Source: Betaproteobacteria bacterium
GTDB lineage: Bacteria > Pseudomonadota > Gammaproteobacteria > Burkholderiales > CAIKXV01
Length of the DNA stretch: 34,360 bases
Direction of reading: 5' to 3'
Assembly: GCA_947457885.1 (NCBI GenBank)
Contig: CANGXU010000020.1
Span: 1-34,360, forward strand
Shown: piece by piece, positions 10,334 to 18,225 of the stretch
Numbering within the stretch: the first letter of the stretch is position 1
Layout of the letters: each line of letters begins with the position of its first letter
Notes under the pieces: generated by a model
Database searches by the model: none
What the model saw: the letters and a program-made list of their open reading frames with translations, nothing else
Told to the model about the DNA's origin: nothing
Position numbers and translations under genes: made by a program

Positions 10334-10360
10334 GTTAACCCTAATTTTTCCGCCGGTCAA
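10332..10360 (-). promoter_or_regulatory. Predicted sigma-70 promoter of the dcw operon
   Basis: On the minus strand there is TTGACC (10355-10360), a 17-nt spacer, and TAACGT (10332-10337). The -10 element runs into the first MraZ box, so bound MraZ would block RNA polymerase. The predicted start point, near 10325, leaves a leader of about 110 nt before mraZ. The -35 is strong and the -10 is weak. Confidence 0.55.
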
Positions 10361-10565
10361 CGGATCAATCGTGATTTATCGTGGACGAACAAGGACTTAT
10401 CTGGCAAAGCAGACAAGCGGGCACATCTTCATTACTCGAATGAAATGAGCCGCGTAACCGTCGAACTGAAGGTATTACTTTAAGTTCGATGCGGTCGACC
10501 CCGTTCGAAGAACCCCCGGCAGCCACGAATGGACGACCGACGGAGGCTGCGGTGGGATGAGAGGT
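10361..10565. other. Intergenic region between rnpB and the mraZ promoter
   Basis: Together with the mraZ leader this makes about 350 nt without a protein gene. The right-hand part is visibly more AT-rich than its surroundings. Downstream of the rnpB 3' end the minus strand has inverted arms GCAGCC and GGCTGC about 20 nt apart without a T-run, which is at most a weak terminator. I see no open reading frame worth calling. Confidence 0.5.
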
Positions 10566-10943
10566 GCGTGAAGTCGGCCGATAAGCCGGGTTCTGTCGAG
10601 GACAGTCATTCATCTGGGCCGGCGGTTACCCGACGGCTCGAGCGACATACCCGGGGGCAACGCGAGCAGCGCCAGTGCCCGCCTATATGGTCTTGCTCTG
10701 GATGGGCGTTGCCGTGCCGTTCGAGTTACCGCGAACGCGGTGCGCTCTTACCGCACCGTTTCACCCTTGCCTGTGCCTTTCGGCCATCGGCGGTCTGTTC
10801 TCTGTGGCACTTTCCGTCGCCTTGGGCGATGGCTCTCGCCACCGCTTGCTGCGCCCGGCCGTTAGCCGGCATCCCGCTCTGTGGAGCCCGGACTTTCCTC
10901 CGCACCGACGAGCGGCACGGCGACTGTCTGGCTGGCTTCACAC
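10566..10943 (-). ncRNA. rnpB: RNase P RNA (bacterial type A)
   Basis: This is the catalytic RNA that removes 5' leaders from tRNA precursors. The minus strand has the hallmark GAGGAAAGTCCGGGCTCC (10883-10900), the near-5' CAGACAGTCGCC, and the 3'-proximal ACAGAACCCGGCTTATC. The ends were set by the P1 helix: GTGTGAAG at the 5' end (10936-10943) pairs with CTTCACGC at the 3' end (10566-10573). The resulting length of about 378 nt suits type A. A TACACT box sits 6 nt upstream of the 5' end. Exact ends could shift by a few bases. Confidence 0.95.
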
Positions 10944-10949
10944 GGACGC

Positions 10950-10955
10950 AGTGTA
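10950..10955 (-). promoter_or_regulatory. -10 element of the rnpB promoter
   Basis: TACACT on the minus strand lies 6 nt before the predicted 5' end of the RNase P RNA, the right distance for a transcription start there. No convincing -35 is found 16-18 nt upstream. Confidence 0.45.
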
Positions 10956-11033
10956 GCCCAATGTACGGCCACGGCCCGATGTTTCGGCGGCTGCGTGCCC
11001 TGCACTGCCCCGGACGGCCAGTTCGTGCGCGAC

Positions 11034-12182
11034 TCAGGCCTCGGGCAGTTGCCGCCATTGCAACGGCTCGCCCGCCCGCAGGGGTACCAGCGTGTCTGCC
11101 CCGTACGGATACTCCACCGGCGCATCCCAGCTTTCCCGCACCAGCACCACCTTGCCGGTATTGCGCGGCAGCCGGTAGTAGTCGGGGCCATGGAAGCTCG
11201 CGAACGCCTCGAAACGGTCGAGCGCACCGGCCCGGTCGAAGGCTTCGGCATACAGTTCCAGTGCCGCATGCGCGTTGAAGCAGCCAGCGCAACCGCAGTC
11301 GGTCTCCTTCGTGTGCCGTGCGTGCGGCGCGCTGTCGGTGCCAAGGAAGAACTTCGGGTTACCCGAGGCAGCGGCGTCCATCAGCGCCTGGCGGTGCACC
11401 TCGCGCTTGAGTACCGGCAGGCAGTAGTAGTGCGGCCGGATGCCCCCGACGAAGATGGCGTTGCGGTTCATCAGCAAATGGTGAGGCGTGAGGGTCGCGG
11501 CGACCTCCGGGCCACACGACTCGACGAAGGACACCGCGTCGCGAGTGGTGATGTGCTCCATCACCACTCGCAGCCCCGGCATGTCGCGAACCAGCGGCGC
11601 CAGCACGCGGTCGATGAACGCACGTTCACGATCGAACAGATCGACGCTCGTGTCGGTGACTTCGCCATGCACGAGCAGCGGCAGGCCGAGGCGCTGCATC
11701 GCCTCGAGCGCCGGACGCGCGCGGTCGACATGGGTCACGCCGGAATCGGAGTTCGTCGTCGCGCCTGCCGGGTAGTACTTCACCCCCTTCACGACGCCGG
11801 AGGCCACGGCGGTATCGATCTCCGCGGCGGTGGTGCGATCGGTCAGGTAGAGCGTCATCAGCGGCTCGAACCGGCTGCCGGCCGGCAGCGCCGCCAGGAT
11901 GCGTTCGCGGTATGCAAGCGCCATGACGGTGGTGGTCACCGGCGGGCGCAGGTTGGGCATCACGATCGCGCGGGCGAACTGGCGCACCGTGTGGGGCAGC
12001 ACCGCGGGCAGGTACTCGCCATCGCGAAGGTGCAGGTGCCAGTCGTCCGGACGGGTCAACTCGATACGGTCGATCCGTGCACTGGTAGTGGTCGTTGCGG
12101 AAGTCTTCGATTCGGTGAGGGCGACGGTGGCGTTCAAGGCAGCATCCCGGGTTATGGCAGTGCGTGGCCGGACGATACACAA
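11034..12182 (-). CDS. pyrC: PyrC, dihydroorotase
   Basis: PyrC closes carbamoyl-aspartate to dihydroorotate, the third step of pyrimidine synthesis. Zinc-site motifs of the E. coli-like class are all present: [10 protein letters not shown] near the N-terminus, the lysine expected to be carbamylated in [21 protein letters not shown], and the C-terminal GTDSAPH. The protein core is normal in length. The start is uncertain: the frame opens at a TTG at 12182, another TTG lies at 12137, and no ATG or GTG sits near the core, which begins about 40 residues after the first TTG. The stretch between is rich in Thr, Ser and Ala. It lies 9 nt after rsmI on the same strand. Confidence 0.93.
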   Translation of the reverse strand: MCIVRPRTAITRDAALNATVALTESKTSATTTTSARIDRIELTRPDDWHLHLRDGEYLPAVLPHTVRQFARAIVMPNLRPPVTTTVMALAYRERILAALPAGSRFEPLMTLYLTDRTTAAEIDTAVASGVVKGVKYYPAGATTNSDSGVTHVDRARPALEAMQRLGLPLLVHGEVTDTSVDLFDRERAFIDRVLAPLVRDMPGLRVVMEHITTRDAVSFVESCGPEVAATLTPHHLLMNRNAIFVGGIRPHYYCLPVLKREVHRQALMDAAASGNPKFFLGTDSAPHARHTKETDCGCAGCFNAHAALELYAEAFDRAGALDRFEAFASFHGPDYYRLPRNTGKVVLVRESWDAPVEYPYGADTLVPLRAGEPLQWRQLPEA

Positions 12183-12191
12183 GCCATCAGC

Positions 12192-13073
12192 TTAGCGGCT
12201 CTTCAGCGCAAGCGCGAGCTTGTACGCATGGTCGCGCGGCACGCCGCAAAGGCGCGAGGCCACATGCGCAGCCCGGCTCGCGGGCAGCTCGGCGAGCAGT
12301 TCGGCCAGCACGCGCTCGGTCTCGACATCGCCGGCTGCGGGCGCCTCCCCCGGTTGGTCGACCACTAGCACGAATTCGCCGCGGCGCCGGTCGGCATCCG
12401 CCTCGATCCAGTCGACCGCGTCGGACAGCGGACAGACATGGACCGATTCGAACAGCTTGGTCAGCTCGCGCGCGACGACCACGATGCGACTGCCGCCGAG
12501 CAGCGCACACAGGTCACCCAGCGACTCGACGACGCGATGCGGCGACTCATAGAAGACGAGCGCGGCCGGCACATGGCGCACCGCCTCGATCGCGCTGCGC
12601 CGCCGCTCGCCGGTAGCCGGCAGAAAGCCGCAGAACAGGAAGGCGGACGGCTCCAGCCCGCTGACCGACAGCGCCGCAATCGCCGCATTGGGACCCGGCA
12701 CGGCAAACACCGGCTGGCCGGCCAGGCGCGCGGCGCGAACGACACCCGCACCCGGGTCGCTGATGGCCGGCGTCCCGGCATCGCTGACCAGCGCAATGGT
12801 CGCGCCCCCTCGAAGCAACTCGACGATGCGTTCAGCCTGGGCACGTTCATTGTGGGCATGGAGCGGCAGCATGCGCCCGCGCGGGGCCGCAGCGCCTGCC
12901 GAGAACAGCTTGCGCGTGACCCGCGTATCCTCAGCGGCTATCCAGTCGGCGGCTTCGAGTATCGACCGCGCCCTCGGCGATAGATCACCGAGGTTTCCGA
13001 TCGGAGTGGCCACCACATATAATCCACCCGGTTCAGCGGCGGGTCGGCCAGGATCTCTTCCTTCATGCTGCAT
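12192..13073 (-). CDS. rsmI: RsmI, 16S rRNA 2'-O-ribose C1402 methyltransferase
   Basis: RsmI belongs to the tetrapyrrole methylase superfamily and methylates the ribose of C1402, the nucleotide also modified by RsmH. The 293-residue reading starts at ATG 13073, with a GAGGA ribosome-binding stretch 7-8 nt upstream. Motifs are YVVATPIGNLGDLS near residue 18, EDTRVTRKL, LVSDAGTPAISDPG, VPGPNAAIAALSVSG, and FYESPHRV. Its first nine bases overlap, on the other strand, the first bases of the divergent LpoA-like gene. The promoter of that neighbour lies within the first 80 bp of rsmI. Confidence 0.95.
   Translation of the reverse strand: MQHEGRDPGRPAAEPGGLYVVATPIGNLGDLSPRARSILEAADWIAAEDTRVTRKLFSAGAAAPRGRMLPLHAHNERAQAERIVELLRGGATIALVSDAGTPAISDPGAGVVRAARLAGQPVFAVPGPNAAIAALSVSGLEPSAFLFCGFLPATGERRRSAIEAVRHVPAALVFYESPHRVVESLGDLCALLGGSRIVVVARELTKLFESVHVCPLSDAVDWIEADADRRRGEFVLVVDQPGEAPAAGDVETERVLAELLAELPASRAAHVASRLCGVPRDHAYKLALALKSR
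12995..13023 (+). promoter_or_regulatory. Predicted promoter for the lpoA-like/yraN/diaA/dolP operon, inside rsmI
   Basis: A perfect TATAAT at 13018-13023 on the plus strand is preceded, after 17 nt, by a weak TTCCGA (12995-13000). Transcription would begin near 13030, 35 nt before the ATG at 13065. It is embedded in the coding start of rsmI on the opposite strand. Confidence 0.5.
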
Positions 13074-14216
13074 GTCGTAATCCTCGCGTTGCGCCGCCAA
13101 GTCTGCGGCATCCGCATTCTGGTGACCAGCGTGCTGTCGGCTGCCGTGCTGCTGGCAGGCGCGGTAGCGACCGTGGCCGCCCAGCCCCAGCTGCCGCCTG
13201 CCGCCAGCCCGTCGACCGCCAATCCAGGCGCGCGGGTCATCGCCGTGCTGCTGCCGCTCGACTCCCCCGTGTTCGGCCCGGCGGCGACGCACGTGCGCAA
13301 CGGCATCAGGGCCGCGTGGGCGCACTCCGCAGCCAAGGGTCGCATCGACCTGCGCTTCATCCCGGTCGGCGACCAGCCGAACGATGTGATCGCCACCTAC
13401 AACCAGGCGCTGGCCGCCGGCGCACACGCAATCGTCGGGCCGCTCATCCGCGACCAGGTCACCGTGCTGGCCAACGCGCTTGCGCTCAGTGCACAGGTGC
13501 CCACGCTGGCGCTCAACGTCGCCGACGGCGACGTGCGACTGGCACGCAACCTCTTCCTGTTCGGCCTGTCGACCGAAGCCGACGCACGCCAGGTCGCGCG
13601 GTTAGCGCTGCGAGACGGCCGTCGACGTGCGCTGATCCTGACCCAGCCCAACCAGTTCTCCCGCCGTTTGCAGCAGGCCTTCATCGAGTCGTTTGCCGAG
13701 GGAGGCGGCGCGATCGCAGGCCAGCACGCCGCAGTCACCGACCTGGCCGCGATGAACCGGATGCGCGCAGCCGCGGCCAGCCAGGGCGCAGACATGATCT
13801 TCATCGCGGCCGACCTGCCGACGGCGCGCATGGTGCGTCCGTTCCTCGATACGCAACTGCCGACCTATGCGACGTCGCAGCTGTGGTCGGGCCCGATCGA
13901 CCCGAACGCCAACATCGACCTGAACGGCACCCGCCTGCTCGACATGCCTTGGCTGCTGGAACCGGACCATCCCGCGGTGATGGTGTTCCCGCGCAGCCAG
14001 CCCGTGCTCGCGCCGGAGAACGAGCGCCTCTATGCGTTCGGCATCGATGCCTACCGGCTCGCCGAACTGGCGATCGAGCGCGGCATCCAGCCCGGCCTCT
14101 CGCTCGACGGGGTCACCGGGCGAATCACGCTCGAGCGAAGCAACTGGCTGGTGCGCGAGCCGATCCCGGCGCGGGTCTGGCAGGGGCAGCTCGTGACGGG
14201 CACCGAACGCCGGTAA
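13065..14216 (+). CDS. LpoA/LppC-family protein (PBP activator-like, periplasmic-binding fold)
   Basis: The 383-residue product has an N-terminal signal sequence ending near VATVAAQ, then a type I periplasmic-binding-protein fold typical of the LppC/LpoA C-terminal domain (VIAVLLPLDSPVFGPAATHVRNGI, IVGPLIRDQV, DMIFIAADLPTARMVRP, YAFGIDAYRL). In E. coli LpoA is an outer-membrane lipoprotein that activates PBP1a. This one lacks the N-terminal TPR domain, and I see no lipobox cysteine at the end of the signal peptide, so it may be soluble in the periplasm. Starts at TTG 13089 or GTG 13122 are possible; TTG 13089 would give a cleaner signal peptide. The following order yraN-diaA-dolP supports the family call. 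Confidence 0.85.
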   Translation: MLHVVILALRRQVCGIRILVTSVLSAAVLLAGAVATVAAQPQLPPAASPSTANPGARVIAVLLPLDSPVFGPAATHVRNGIRAAWAHSAAKGRIDLRFIPVGDQPNDVIATYNQALAAGAHAIVGPLIRDQVTVLANALALSAQVPTLALNVADGDVRLARNLFLFGLSTEADARQVARLALRDGRRRALILTQPNQFSRRLQQAFIESFAEGGGAIAGQHAAVTDLAAMNRMRAAAASQGADMIFIAADLPTARMVRPFLDTQLPTYATSQLWSGPIDPNANIDLNGTRLLDMPWLLEPDHPAVMVFPRSQPVLAPENERLYAFGIDAYRLAELAIERGIQPGLSLDGVTGRITLERSNWLVREPIPARVWQGQLVTGTERR

Positions 14217-14226
14217 CGCCCGGGTC

Positions 14227-14589
14227 ATGGCGCGTACCACCCGTCAGGCGGATGGCAGCGAAGGCGAAGACCGGGCCGCCGCGCACCTTGCCGGGGCTGG
14301 CCTGCGCGTGTTGTCGCGCAACTGGCGCTGCCGCGCGGGTGAGCTGGACATCGTAGCGCGCGATGCGGACGGCACGCTGGTGTTCGTCGAGGTGCGGCGG
14401 CGGGCATCAGCGGCTTTCGGCGGCGCGGCAGCCAGCATCACCCCGGCCAAGCAGCTGCGGCTTGCCCGCGCCGCGGAGTTCTACCGACAGGTGATGCGCT
14501 GCACGCAACAGCCCTGCCGCTTCGATGTCGTGCTGATCGAGTCGGGGCAACTCGAATGGATCCGCGACGCGTTCCAGCCCGGCATCTGA
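14227..14589 (+). CDS. yraN: YraN/UPF0102 family protein (endonuclease-like fold)
   Basis: This 120-residue protein has the UPF0102 pattern: a conserved N-terminal helix with EGEDRAAAHL, then VLSRNWRCRAGELDIVARD, and LVFVEVRRR. The glutamate and aspartate in GELDIVA and the FVEVRRR strand match the metal-binding core of the restriction-endonuclease-like fold. The biological role of YraN is not settled. It starts 10 nt after the LpoA-like gene, in the E. coli order yraM-yraN-diaA-yraP. Length is normal for the family. Confidence 0.92.
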   Translation: MARTTRQADGSEGEDRAAAHLAGAGLRVLSRNWRCRAGELDIVARDADGTLVFVEVRRRASAAFGGAAASITPAKQLRLARAAEFYRQVMRCTQQPCRFDVVLIESGQLEWIRDAFQPGI

Positions 14590-14654
14590 CCGATGAAGCA
14601 GCGGAAGGTCGGCATTACCGCACCTGCCCGCGTGTTGCGTCGTAGAATGGGCGC

Positions 14655-15260
14655 ATGGAATCCAAGGAACTGCTCGAACGTATCGCCGCTCGATTCGAGG
14701 AAAGCGCCCGCCTGAAGCGGGAAGTCGCCCCGATGCTCGCAGAGCCCATCCTCGCCGCGGGTCGCGCGATGGCAGAAGCACTGGTCGCCGGCGGGCGCGT
14801 GCTCGCCTGCGGCAACGGCGGATCGGCGGCCGACGCCCAGCATTTCGCTGCGGAGCTGCTCAACCGCTTCGAATGTGAACGCCCGCCGCTGGCCGCGATC
14901 GCGCTGACCACGGACAGCTCGACGCTGACCTCCATCGCGAACGACTACGACTACCGTCAGGTGTTCTCCAAGCAGGTGCAGGCGCTGGGGCGCGGAGGCG
15001 ACGTGCTGCTGGCGATCTCGACGTCGGGCAATTCGCCGAATGTCGTCGCCGCGATCGAGGCCGCACGCGCGGTCGGGATGCGTGTGGTCGCATTGACCGG
15101 CCGCGATGGCGGCAGCATCGGGCGCAGCCTGACCGATGGCGACATCGAACTGCGCGTGCCGCACCCGAGCACCGCACACGTCCAGGAAATCCACATCCTC
15201 GCGCTGCACTGCGTTTGCGATGCCATCGACCAGATCATGTTTCCCGAGGAGACAGAATGA
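14655..15260 (+). CDS. diaA: DiaA-type SIS-domain protein (GmhA family)
   Basis: The 201-residue protein is a single SIS (sugar isomerase) domain with the phosphosugar loop [16 protein letters not shown] near residues 53-68 and [11 protein letters not shown] near 120-130. Similarity by eye is closer to E. coli DiaA ([42 protein letters not shown]) than to GmhA. DiaA binds DnaA and promotes timely initiation of replication; GmhA makes heptose 7-phosphate for LPS. Gene order matches diaA of E. coli exactly. Many databases label such betaproteobacterial proteins phosphoheptose isomerase, and rfaE2 is present at 25636-26142, so a dual or GmhA role is possible. The stop overlaps dolP as ATGA. Confidence 0.85.
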   Translation: MESKELLERIAARFEESARLKREVAPMLAEPILAAGRAMAEALVAGGRVLACGNGGSAADAQHFAAELLNRFECERPPLAAIALTTDSSTLTSIANDYDYRQVFSKQVQALGRGGDVLLAISTSGNSPNVVAAIEAARAVGMRVVALTGRDGGSIGRSLTDGDIELRVPHPSTAHVQEIHILALHCVCDAIDQIMFPEETE

Positions 15261-15880
15261 ACCGACGCCTGGCTGCACTCACCATTGCGCTCACCGGCCT
15301 CGCTGCTGGCGGCTGCGTGCCGCTGATGGTCGGGGGCGTCGCAACCGGCGTACTCGTCGCCGACGACAGGCGCAGCAGCGGCACCGTCATCGACGACCAG
15401 AACATCGAACTGCGCGTGGCCAACGAGATCAGCACGCAGTTCGGCAAGGTCTCCAACGCCAACGCGACGTCCTACAACCGCGTCGTGCTGATCACCGGCG
15501 AAGCCACCACCGAGCAGGTCCGTGCCGGTATCGACAAGGTCGTGCGGGCGCAAGCGGGCGTGCGTCACGTCCAGAACGAGATGCAGATCGCGGGGCCCAG
15601 CTCGCTCACCGCGCGCAGCAACGACGCATTCATCACCGGCCGGGTGAAGGCACGCATCGTCGACAACCAGGCCCGGGGCAAGGATCCACGGGTGCAGGCC
15701 AACCACGTGAAGGTGGTGACCGAAGCCGGCGTCGTGTACCTGATGGGGCTGGTCACCGCCGCAGAAGCCGACCAGGCCGCCGAGATCGCGCGCACCACCA
15801 GCGGCGTGACCCGTGTGGTGCGCGTGTTCGAACTGATCAAGCGGGCGCCGGTGGAACCGGCAGCGGCGCCGCCGAAGTGA
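15257..15880 (+). CDS. dolP: DolP (YraP)-like outer-membrane lipoprotein with two BON domains
   Basis: The 207-residue protein has a lipoprotein signal sequence ending in AAGGC, with Cys20 as the predicted lipidated residue, followed by two BON domains (about residues 45-115 and 120-195; [12 protein letters not shown] and [13 protein letters not shown] are the typical second strands). In E. coli DolP binds anionic phospholipids, sits at division sites and supports outer-membrane integrity and BAM function. The ATG overlaps the diaA stop as ATGA. A longer in-frame reading from 15215 would lose the signal peptide position and was not used. A Pro/Ala-rich tail ends the protein. Confidence 0.92.
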   Translation: MNRRLAALTIALTGLAAGGCVPLMVGGVATGVLVADDRRSSGTVIDDQNIELRVANEISTQFGKVSNANATSYNRVVLITGEATTEQVRAGIDKVVRAQAGVRHVQNEMQIAGPSSLTARSNDAFITGRVKARIVDNQARGKDPRVQANHVKVVTEAGVVYLMGLVTAAEADQAAEIARTTSGVTRVVRVFELIKRAPVEPAAAPPK

Positions 15881-15882
15881 CC

Positions 15883-15901
15883 GGCGCGCTCAGCCCGCGC
15901 C
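15883..15901. terminator. GC-rich hairpin between converging dolP and NTF2-like genes
   Basis: GGCGCG (15883-15888) and CGCGCC (15896-15901) form a 6-bp stem with a 7-nt loop in the junction of two convergent genes. No T-run follows on either strand, so it is only a possible bidirectional terminator. Confidence 0.25.
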
Positions 15902-16330
15902 GAGCCGCTTCCTGAGCAGGCGCAGCACGCTGCCCAACAGCGGGATCGATTCGTACAATTCTCCGGCAGCGTCCCAGTAGTCTCGGTGGTCGGCGACGCA
16001 GCCGTCGGCATCGAACCGCAGCCGCGACGCGCCGTGGATGCGGCGCAGGGGCGTGCCTGGGCGTGTCCGGTACTCGAGGTCCCAGGTCAGCCAGGCGGTG
16101 CTCCCGTCGACCGCGCGATCGAGGATCACGAAGCGCGGTGAGTCCACCTGCCGGAACATGTGCGAGAAGATGCGCTCGATGGCCTCGGGACCGCGCACAT
16201 CGTTGAACGGATCCCGGAAGCAGGCATCGGCCGCATAGACCTCGCGCAGTTCGCCGGTACGGGCGGGCGTAAGGCCGACGTAGAGCGATTCCAGGCGTGC
16301 CAGGGCTGCGCGCGTATCCATGCCGCTCAT
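15890..16330 (-). CDS. NTF2-like (SnoaL-type) protein
   Basis: The 146-residue protein looks like a small alpha+beta NTF2-fold domain: an N-terminal helix (ALARLESLY), then LREVYAADACFRDPFNDVRGPEAIERIFSHMF, the pattern by which SnoaL-like proteins are recognised, and strands with FVILDRAVDGSTAWLTWDLEYR. These folds bind small hydrophobic ligands, and no catalytic role can be assigned here. It is the last gene of the lipid-modification cluster and overlaps the SDR gene as ATGA. Homologues of this type often accompany SDR, FAD oxidoreductase, DUF1365 and Cfa genes, which suggests a role on the same substrate. Confidence 0.8.
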   Translation of the reverse strand: MSGMDTRAALARLESLYVGLTPARTGELREVYAADACFRDPFNDVRGPEAIERIFSHMFRQVDSPRFVILDRAVDGSTAWLTWDLEYRTRPGTPLRRIHGASRLRFDADGCVADHRDYWDAAGELYESIPLLGSVLRLLRKRLGAG

Positions 16331-17103
16331 AACCCGGTGAAGCGCCGTACCAGCCGGAAGTACAGCCCGTACGGCAGCAGGCGGAACAGGCGCAGCCAGC
16401 GCGTGAACCGCTTCGGGAAGTGGATCTCGAAGCGGCCGCTGGCGAGGCCGTCGATGATGTGCGTCGCGGCTTCGTCGGCACCGATCAGCGCCGGCATCGG
16501 GAACTCGTTGCGATCGGTCAGCGGCGTCCTGACGAAGCCGGGGTTAACGATCCACACGCCGATACCGCGTGGCGACAGGTCGAGGTACAGCGTTTCCGCC
16601 AGGTTGATCAGCGCAGCCTTAGTGGCGCCGTACACCAGGCTGGTCGGCAACCCTCGGTAGCCGGCGACCGACGAGCAGATCGCGATGCCGCCGCTGCCCT
16701 GGCGCAGCATCTGCGGCAGCACGACCGCAAGCGAATCCAGGACCGACAGCAGGTTGGTGTCGACCAGCCGATGGGCAACCGCGGAGTCGAGTGTCCAGGC
16801 GCGCACCGGTTCGTGGGTCCCCTGCAGGAAGAGTGCGACATCGATGCCGCCCCATGCATCCGTCATCTCGCGCAGTGCCGCCTCGAGCTGATCGATGCGC
16901 GTTGCATCGAGTGGCAGCGGCAGCACGTTCGACGGCCGGGTGGAGGCAGCGAGTTCATGCAGCGCGGCACCGTTGCGAGCAGAGACCGCGACCTTCGCGC
17001 CGCGGGCGATCAACGCCTTCGCCAGCGAATGGCCGATGCCGCTGCTGGCGCCGATCAGCCAGACGCGCCTGCCTTTCCAGTCCGTGATCGGGGCATTCAA
17101 CAT
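16327..17103 (-). CDS. Short-chain dehydrogenase/reductase
   Basis: This 258-residue SDR has the cofactor loop GASSGIG at 18-24, the catalytic Ser (CSSVAG, about 144-145) and YGATK (Tyr158, Lys162), and the catalytic-tetrad Asn in TNLLS. The usual NNAG stretch reads FLQGT here. After the Rossmann domain there is a basic, hydrophobic C-terminal tail (FPKRFTRWLRLFRLLPYGLYF) that could sit on the membrane, which fits a lipid substrate. It starts 67 nt after the DUF3429 gene and its stop overlaps the NTF2-like start. The substrate is unknown. Confidence 0.88.
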   Translation of the reverse strand: MLNAPITDWKGRRVWLIGASSGIGHSLAKALIARGAKVAVSARNGAALHELAASTRPSNVLPLPLDATRIDQLEAALREMTDAWGGIDVALFLQGTHEPVRAWTLDSAVAHRLVDTNLLSVLDSLAVVLPQMLRQGSGGIAICSSVAGYRGLPTSLVYGATKAALINLAETLYLDLSPRGIGVWIVNPGFVRTPLTDRNEFPMPALIGADEAATHIIDGLASGRFEIHFPKRFTRWLRLFRLLPYGLYFRLVRRFTGL

Positions 17104-17170
17104 GGCGGTCTGCGTGGGCCGGGTGCGTGGATCGGAGTGGACGGGTACATGCGCGGAGGGCTGGGCGGGC

Positions 17171-17635
17171 TCAACCGGCGATCGCTGCCGCGAGCGACGC
17201 GAACAGCAGCGACAGCAGCACTCCCGAGGTCAGCAACACCCGGAGCGCAAGGTACCACGCGGGCAGGCCGAGCGCGCCTGCGGCCCGATAGTCCACCGCC
17301 AGCTGTACGATGAAGCCGACCCCGAGCAGCGCGAGCGAGGCGATGAAAGAGGGGAACAGGGCGAGCCATCCCCACATTGCGGGAACCACCGACCAGCCGA
17401 AGCAGGCCGCGCTGGCCGGATGCCGTGGTGCCATCAATGCGATGCCCCAGTGGATTGCCCCGACGAAGGTCAAGATCACCGCACCGTAGGCGACCAGCGC
17501 CTGCTGCGCGAGCCGATGCCAGGCGGCGTCGGTCGCCAGCGGCAGCAGCGCGCACGCCAGGAACGGCAGCAAACCGGCCAGCCCCGGCCACAGTGCCGCC
17601 GGCGGAACATCCCGTAGAGTGCTACCGACGATCAT
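17171..17635 (-). CDS. DUF3429 membrane protein
   Basis: The 154-residue protein has about five hydrophobic segments and the motif pattern I associate with DUF3429: PGLAGLLPFLACALL, AYGAVILTFVGAIHWG, GWSVVPAMWGWLALF and WYLALRVLLT. Function is unknown. The start ATG at 17635 overlaps the DUF3833 stop as ATGA; an in-frame ATG 15 codons upstream lies inside the neighbour and was rejected. It is coupled to the DUF3833 lipoprotein, so it is most likely an inner-membrane member of the same lipid-related pathway. Confidence 0.8.
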   Translation of the reverse strand: MIVGSTLRDVPPAALWPGLAGLLPFLACALLPLATDAAWHRLAQQALVAYGAVILTFVGAIHWGIALMAPRHPASAACFGWSVVPAMWGWLALFPSFIASLALLGVGFIVQLAVDYRAAGALGLPAWYLALRVLLTSGVLLSLLFASLAAAIAG

Positions 17636-18207
17636 TTGCGGCTGAAACTCAGCGTCACCTGCCCCAGCCGGATACCCCACTTGCTCATCACTGCCGTGTT
17701 GAGCATCACCTTGTCATCGATCAGGTACATCCAGTCGTCGAAGCGGACATGCCAGGTGCGGCCGGACACCGGCAGCGCGAGCGTATACGCCCAGTAGAGC
17801 GCGTTACCCGCCGCACGGCCCTCGGCCGTGCCGACCACGTCATCGGCTGTGCCGGTATACGTCCCCGCGCCTGTCCGGGTGATTGTCCACACCCGGCGCT
17901 GCTTTTCGCCATCCGACCATTCGAAGCGTTCATCGAGCGTGCCGACATTGCCTTCCCACCTGGCGTCGATGGTCACGACGAAGCGCCGCTCGACCTTGCC
18001 CGACCGGCTCTGGAACATGCCGTGCCCGACCAGTGTGCCGTTGAAATATGTCTGCAGGTCGAGTACCGGCTTCTCTGCGGAGTAGGCCTGCGGCTCGACC
18101 GACGCACATCCGGCGAACGTGGCAGATGCCACCAGCGCGGCGAACAGCGCGCGCAGGCTACGCACCGCGCGGCCGCACCGGGATTCGGAAAGGAATGCAG
18201 TGATCAT
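17632..18207 (-). CDS. DUF3833 lipoprotein
   Basis: This 191-residue protein has a signal sequence with lipobox FAGC (Cys34), then a beta-rich lipocalin-like body typical of DUF3833: YFNGTLVGHGMFQSRSGKVERRF, WTITRTGAGTYTGTADDVVG, and WHVRFDDWMYLIDDKVMLN. The family is found next to Cfa-like, DUF1365 and FAD oxidoreductase genes. Its role is undefined; a lipocalin-like fold would suit lipid binding in the periplasm or outer membrane. A strong ribosome-binding site, GGAGGT, lies about 5 nt before the ATG. It starts 18 nt after the transporter gene. Confidence 0.88.
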   Translation of the reverse strand: MITAFLSESRCGRAVRSLRALFAALVASATFAGCASVEPQAYSAEKPVLDLQTYFNGTLVGHGMFQSRSGKVERRFVVTIDARWEGNVGTLDERFEWSDGEKQRRVWTITRTGAGTYTGTADDVVGTAEGRAAGNALYWAYTLALPVSGRTWHVRFDDWMYLIDDKVMLNTAVMSKWGIRLGQVTLSFSRK

Positions 18208-18225
18208 CAGTACCTCCGGGGACGG

